Below, piece after piece: positions 4,747 to 8,101 of a stretch of DNA of 8,101 bases. Position 1 is the stretch's first letter. Each line of letters starts with the position of its first letter. The notes under the pieces were generated by a model, which saw only the letters and a list, made by a program, of their open reading frames with translations, had not been told where the DNA came from and ran no database searches. The position numbers were made by a program, and so were the translations under genes. This stretch comes from a bacterium (GTDB lineage: Bacteria; Patescibacteriota; Saccharimonadia; Saccharimonadales; UBA4665), in contig JAJZHX010000020.1 in NCBI GenBank assembly GCA_021804315.1, forward strand, positions 1 to 8,101, given 5' to 3'.

Positions 4747-6297
4747 GTGGCAGATTTATCGATTACAGAATTATCAAATGATATTAAAAAAGCAATTAGC
4801 GAATTAAAAGCTCGTCCTGAGATTGAAAATGTTGGAGTAGTTACCAGAGTTGGTGATGGTATTGCTTGGGTATATGGCCTGGCTAGTGCCGGTTATAACG
4901 AAATGCTAGAAATTAAGGCTAACGATGGTAGTGTGGTTACGGCTTTTGCGCTTAATTTAGGCGAAGATGAAATTGGAGCAGTAATTTTAGGCGATGATAG
5001 CTTAGTTGAAGCTGGCTCGAAAGTTAGCTTATCTGGCAAAGTTCTTGAAGTGCCGGTTGGGCCTGAACTTATTGGCCGAATTATTGATCCTTTGGGTCGT
5101 CCACTGGATGGTGATGGACCGATTAAAACAACTCAGACTAGTCCACTGGAGAGGCAGGCACCAGGTGTTTTAGCCCGCAAGAGTGTTCATGAACCGTTAA
5201 TGACCGGAATTACGGCTATCGACGCTATGGTACCGATTGGCCGAGGACAGCGTGAGCTGATTATTGGTGATCGGCAAACCGGCAAAACCGCTATTGCTAT
5301 TGACACAATGGTTAATCAGTCTCGCCAAAAGACAGGTGTTATAAATGTTTATGTGGCCATCGGTCAAAAATTATCGAAAGTTGCGGCCTTAGAGGATCGT
5401 TTAAGACGTGAAGGCGTGATGGAACAATCGATTATTGTGGCAACCAGCCCAGCTGATCCGGCTGCTTTATTGTACCTTGCGCCTTACGCGGGTTGTACTA
5501 TCGGCGAATATTTTAGAGACAACAAACAGCATGCCCTTATAATTTATGATGATTTATCGAAGCATGCGGCTGCTTATAGACAAATGTCGTTGTTGCTTCG
5601 CCGTCCTCCAGGACGAGAAGCTTATCCTGGCGATGTCTTTTATTTACATTCACGTTTACTTGAGAGAGCAGCTAAATTGGCTGACGAATTAGGGGCTGGT
5701 TCACTGACGGCATTACCAATCATAGAAACACAAGCCGGAGATATTAGTGCGTATATTCCAACTAATGTTATTTCAATCACCGATGGACAAATTTATTTAG
5801 AGACCAATTTGTTCTATCAGGGAGTCAGACCGGCAATATCGGTTGGTTTATCGGTATCTAGGGTTGGTGGTAATGCTCAGACAAAAGCGATTAAGTCGGT
5901 TGGTGGTGGCCTAAAGTTGTCTTTGGCGCAATTTCGGGAATTGGCGGCCTTTTCACAGTTTTCAACTGATTTAGACCCAGAGACAAGGCAAACCATTGAG
6001 CGCGGACAAAGATTAACTGAACTACTTAAACAACCGCAATATAGTCCTTATGCAATTTGGGAAATGTATGCCAGTCTATTTATTGCCATTAATGGCGTTC
6101 TAGATGATGTGCCGGTTGAGAAAATTCGCTTAGCTCAAGAAGCTATCTTACGGGAATTAAAATCTAAGCACGCTAAATTGGTCAGTAGTATTGATAGCGG
6201 TAATAAAGTGGCTGATAGCTCAAATGAGGAGCTAATAAAAGTTGCTAAAACGATTGCTACGAGTTATCGAGTTAAAGTTAAAAAAAGTGAGCAATAA
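4747..6297 (+). CDS. atpA: F1Fo ATP synthase subunit alpha
   Basis: Alpha (516 residues, E. coli 513) alternates with beta in the F1 hexamer and holds the non-catalytic nucleotide sites. The N-terminal helix [16 protein letters not shown], which contacts delta in other enzymes, is present. The beta-barrel follows ([17 protein letters not shown]), then [20 protein letters not shown]. Walker A is GDRQTGKT at 174-181, Walker B LIIYDDL with D268-D269, and the arginine finger is R372 in [11 protein letters not shown]. The helical C-terminal domain is complete. Translation starts at a GTG. The stop lies 8 bp before atpG. No domain is missing, so a standard alpha is expected. Confidence 0.98.
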   Translation: MADLSITELSNDIKKAISELKARPEIENVGVVTRVGDGIAWVYGLASAGYNEMLEIKANDGSVVTAFALNLGEDEIGAVILGDDSLVEAGSKVSLSGKVLEVPVGPELIGRIIDPLGRPLDGDGPIKTTQTSPLERQAPGVLARKSVHEPLMTGITAIDAMVPIGRGQRELIIGDRQTGKTAIAIDTMVNQSRQKTGVINVYVAIGQKLSKVAALEDRLRREGVMEQSIIVATSPADPAALLYLAPYAGCTIGEYFRDNKQHALIIYDDLSKHAAAYRQMSLLLRRPPGREAYPGDVFYLHSRLLERAAKLADELGAGSLTALPIIETQAGDISAYIPTNVISITDGQIYLETNLFYQGVRPAISVGLSVSRVGGNAQTKAIKSVGGGLKLSLAQFRELAAFSQFSTDLDPETRQTIERGQRLTELLKQPQYSPYAIWEMYASLFIAINGVLDDVPVEKIRLAQEAILRELKSKHAKLVSSIDSGNKVADSSNEELIKVAKTIATSYRVKVKKSEQ

Positions 6298-6305
6298 GTA
6301 ATTAT

Positions 6306-7175
6306 ATGGCTAGTCTAATCACCTTAAAACGTCGGATTAATTCGGTTAAGAATACTCGTCAGATTACTAAGGCCATGCAATTAGTCTCGGCATCAAAATT
6401 GCGACGTGCTCAAGAGTATGCAAATAGAAGTCTGGCTTATCAGGAGCTTGCCTATCATTTGCTTAGTAATTTAAGTGCCATGAATGAGGTTGCTAACTTG
6501 CCGTTATTTGAAAAACGTAGCGTTAAAAATAGGCTGTACCTGATTGTTACTAGTAATACCGGGTTAGCAGGTGCCTATAATGCCAATGTTTTAAAATTAC
6601 TTAATCAGAGCTTAACTGCTGATGCTCACGATAAAGTTAAATCGCATGTTATAACCATCGGTTCAAAAGGCGCGCAATTTGTTAGAAGGTTATCGGGAGT
6701 TGACTTGTTAGCAGTTTATCCGCCTTTTGAAGATCAACCTAAAATTGACGATATTAGACCGTTACTCAATACCATCATGGCTAAATTTCAGGATCAGTCA
6801 ATTGACGATATTAGAATTATTTACACGGTTTTTAAATCAGTTGTCGTGCAACAAGCAACTATTTTACAATTATTACCAACCCCGCTATTGGCTACAGATC
6901 AATCTTCCTCGGTAGCTATTAGTAATTTTGAGCCTGATGTAGAAACCGTTAGCCAGCAGGTTGTCACAAGATTAGTTGAAGCTCAGATTTGGCAGGCTGT
7001 TTTAGAGAGTTTAGCTTCCGAACATGCTATGCGTATGGTAGCTACTAAGAATGCCACCGATAATGCTAATGAATTGATTGATGACTATTCCCTGGCCTTA
7101 AATACTGCTCGTCAGGCGGCTATTACTCAAGAATTAGCGGAAATATCTGGTGGCGTCGAGGCATTAAATGGCTAA
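6306..7175 (+). CDS. atpG: F1Fo ATP synthase subunit gamma
   Basis: Gamma (289 residues, E. coli 287) is the central rotor shaft. The N-terminal coiled-coil helix carries the signature LKRRINSVKNTRQITKAMQL followed by VSASKLRRAQ. The C-terminal helix carries MRMVATKNATDNANELID and then ARQAAITQELAEISGGVEAL, the partner helix that enters the alpha3beta3 cavity. The central Rossmann-like domain shows YLIVTSNTGLAGAYNANV. The ATG is 9 bases past the end of the atpA stop. No good Shine-Dalgarno sequence is visible, so reinitiation after alpha is likely. No insertion of the kind seen in photosynthetic regulatory gamma subunits is apparent. Confidence 0.97.
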   Translation: MASLITLKRRINSVKNTRQITKAMQLVSASKLRRAQEYANRSLAYQELAYHLLSNLSAMNEVANLPLFEKRSVKNRLYLIVTSNTGLAGAYNANVLKLLNQSLTADAHDKVKSHVITIGSKGAQFVRRLSGVDLLAVYPPFEDQPKIDDIRPLLNTIMAKFQDQSIDDIRIIYTVFKSVVVQQATILQLLPTPLLATDQSSSVAISNFEPDVETVSQQVVTRLVEAQIWQAVLESLASEHAMRMVATKNATDNANELIDDYSLALNTARQAAITQELAEISGGVEALNG

Positions 7176-7182
7176 AAATAGG

Positions 7183-7188
7183 TATAAT
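7183..7188 (+). promoter_or_regulatory. Possible internal -10 box before atpD
   Basis: A perfect TATAAT lies in the 43-bp gap between atpG and atpD. The 13 bases GGTATAATTAAAC at 7181-7193 are identical to those at the operon promoter (2265-2277). No good -35 and no extended TG motif are seen, so promoter activity is uncertain. The leader would be about 24 bases and include the atpD ribosome binding site. Confidence 0.35.
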
Positions 7189-7200
7189 TAAACTAACTAG

Positions 7201-8101
<901 letters not shown>

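Noticed and set aside
5537..5542. TATAAT hexamers inside coding regions, such as in atpA
   Set aside because: Such hexamers are frequent in AT-rich coding DNA and have no -35 or nearby gene start.
6727..6915. Open frame of 62 codons on the + strand
   Set aside because: It is an alternative frame inside atpG, whose protein is fully conserved there.

Overview
The window is an AT-rich stretch carrying most of an F1Fo ATP synthase operon on the + strand (2282 to the right edge, cut inside atpD), preceded by a small set of accessory genes. The organism is probably a Candidate Phyla Radiation (Patescibacteria) bacterium, perhaps a Saccharibacteria-like lineage. This is inference. It rests on low GC, compact genes, the gene set and protein character (a CobO-type protein beside a mini-glutaredoxin, a very short delta subunit, a c subunit with a GRNP loop), and standard code use with TGA as a true stop. 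No rRNA or marker gene is present to prove it.

Layout. 1-310 (-): the N-terminal part of a small P-loop kinase-like ATPase, cut by the left edge. 366-1247 (+): a protein with cytidine-deaminase-type zinc motifs, divergent from the kinase. 1225-2040 (-): a two-gene unit, a YruB-type glutaredoxin followed by a CobO/BtuR-type corrinoid adenosyltransferase, whose 3' end overlaps the deaminase-like gene tail to tail by 23 bp. 2041-2281: a divergent regulatory gap with two inverted repeats and the operon promoter. 2282-8101 (+): AtpZ/AtpI-like protein, then atpB (a), atpE (c), atpF (b), atpH (delta), atpA (alpha), atpG (gamma) and atpD (beta, partial). atpC (epsilon) would be expected beyond the right edge.

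How the genes work together. The Fo genes (a, b, c) and F1 genes (alpha, beta, gamma, delta) keep the residues needed for a working rotary enzyme: the subunit a arginine (R199), the c-ring carboxylate (E76), Walker A motifs in alpha and beta, the catalytic glutamate of beta (E191) and the arginine finger of alpha (R372). The c subunit lacks the known sodium ligands, so it should be proton coupled. In an organism without a respiratory chain it might run in hydrolysis mode to maintain a proton gradient, but the window cannot show that.

The most distinctive signals are not a new gene system. First, a near-perfect TATAAT box lies only 6-9 bp before the ATG of three of the four transcription-unit-leading genes, which predicts leaderless mRNAs, while several internal operon genes have Shine-Dalgarno sequences. 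Second, the delta subunit is much shortened. Third, the deaminase-like protein has no specific family I recognise. I did not find a clear previously undescribed multi-gene system here.
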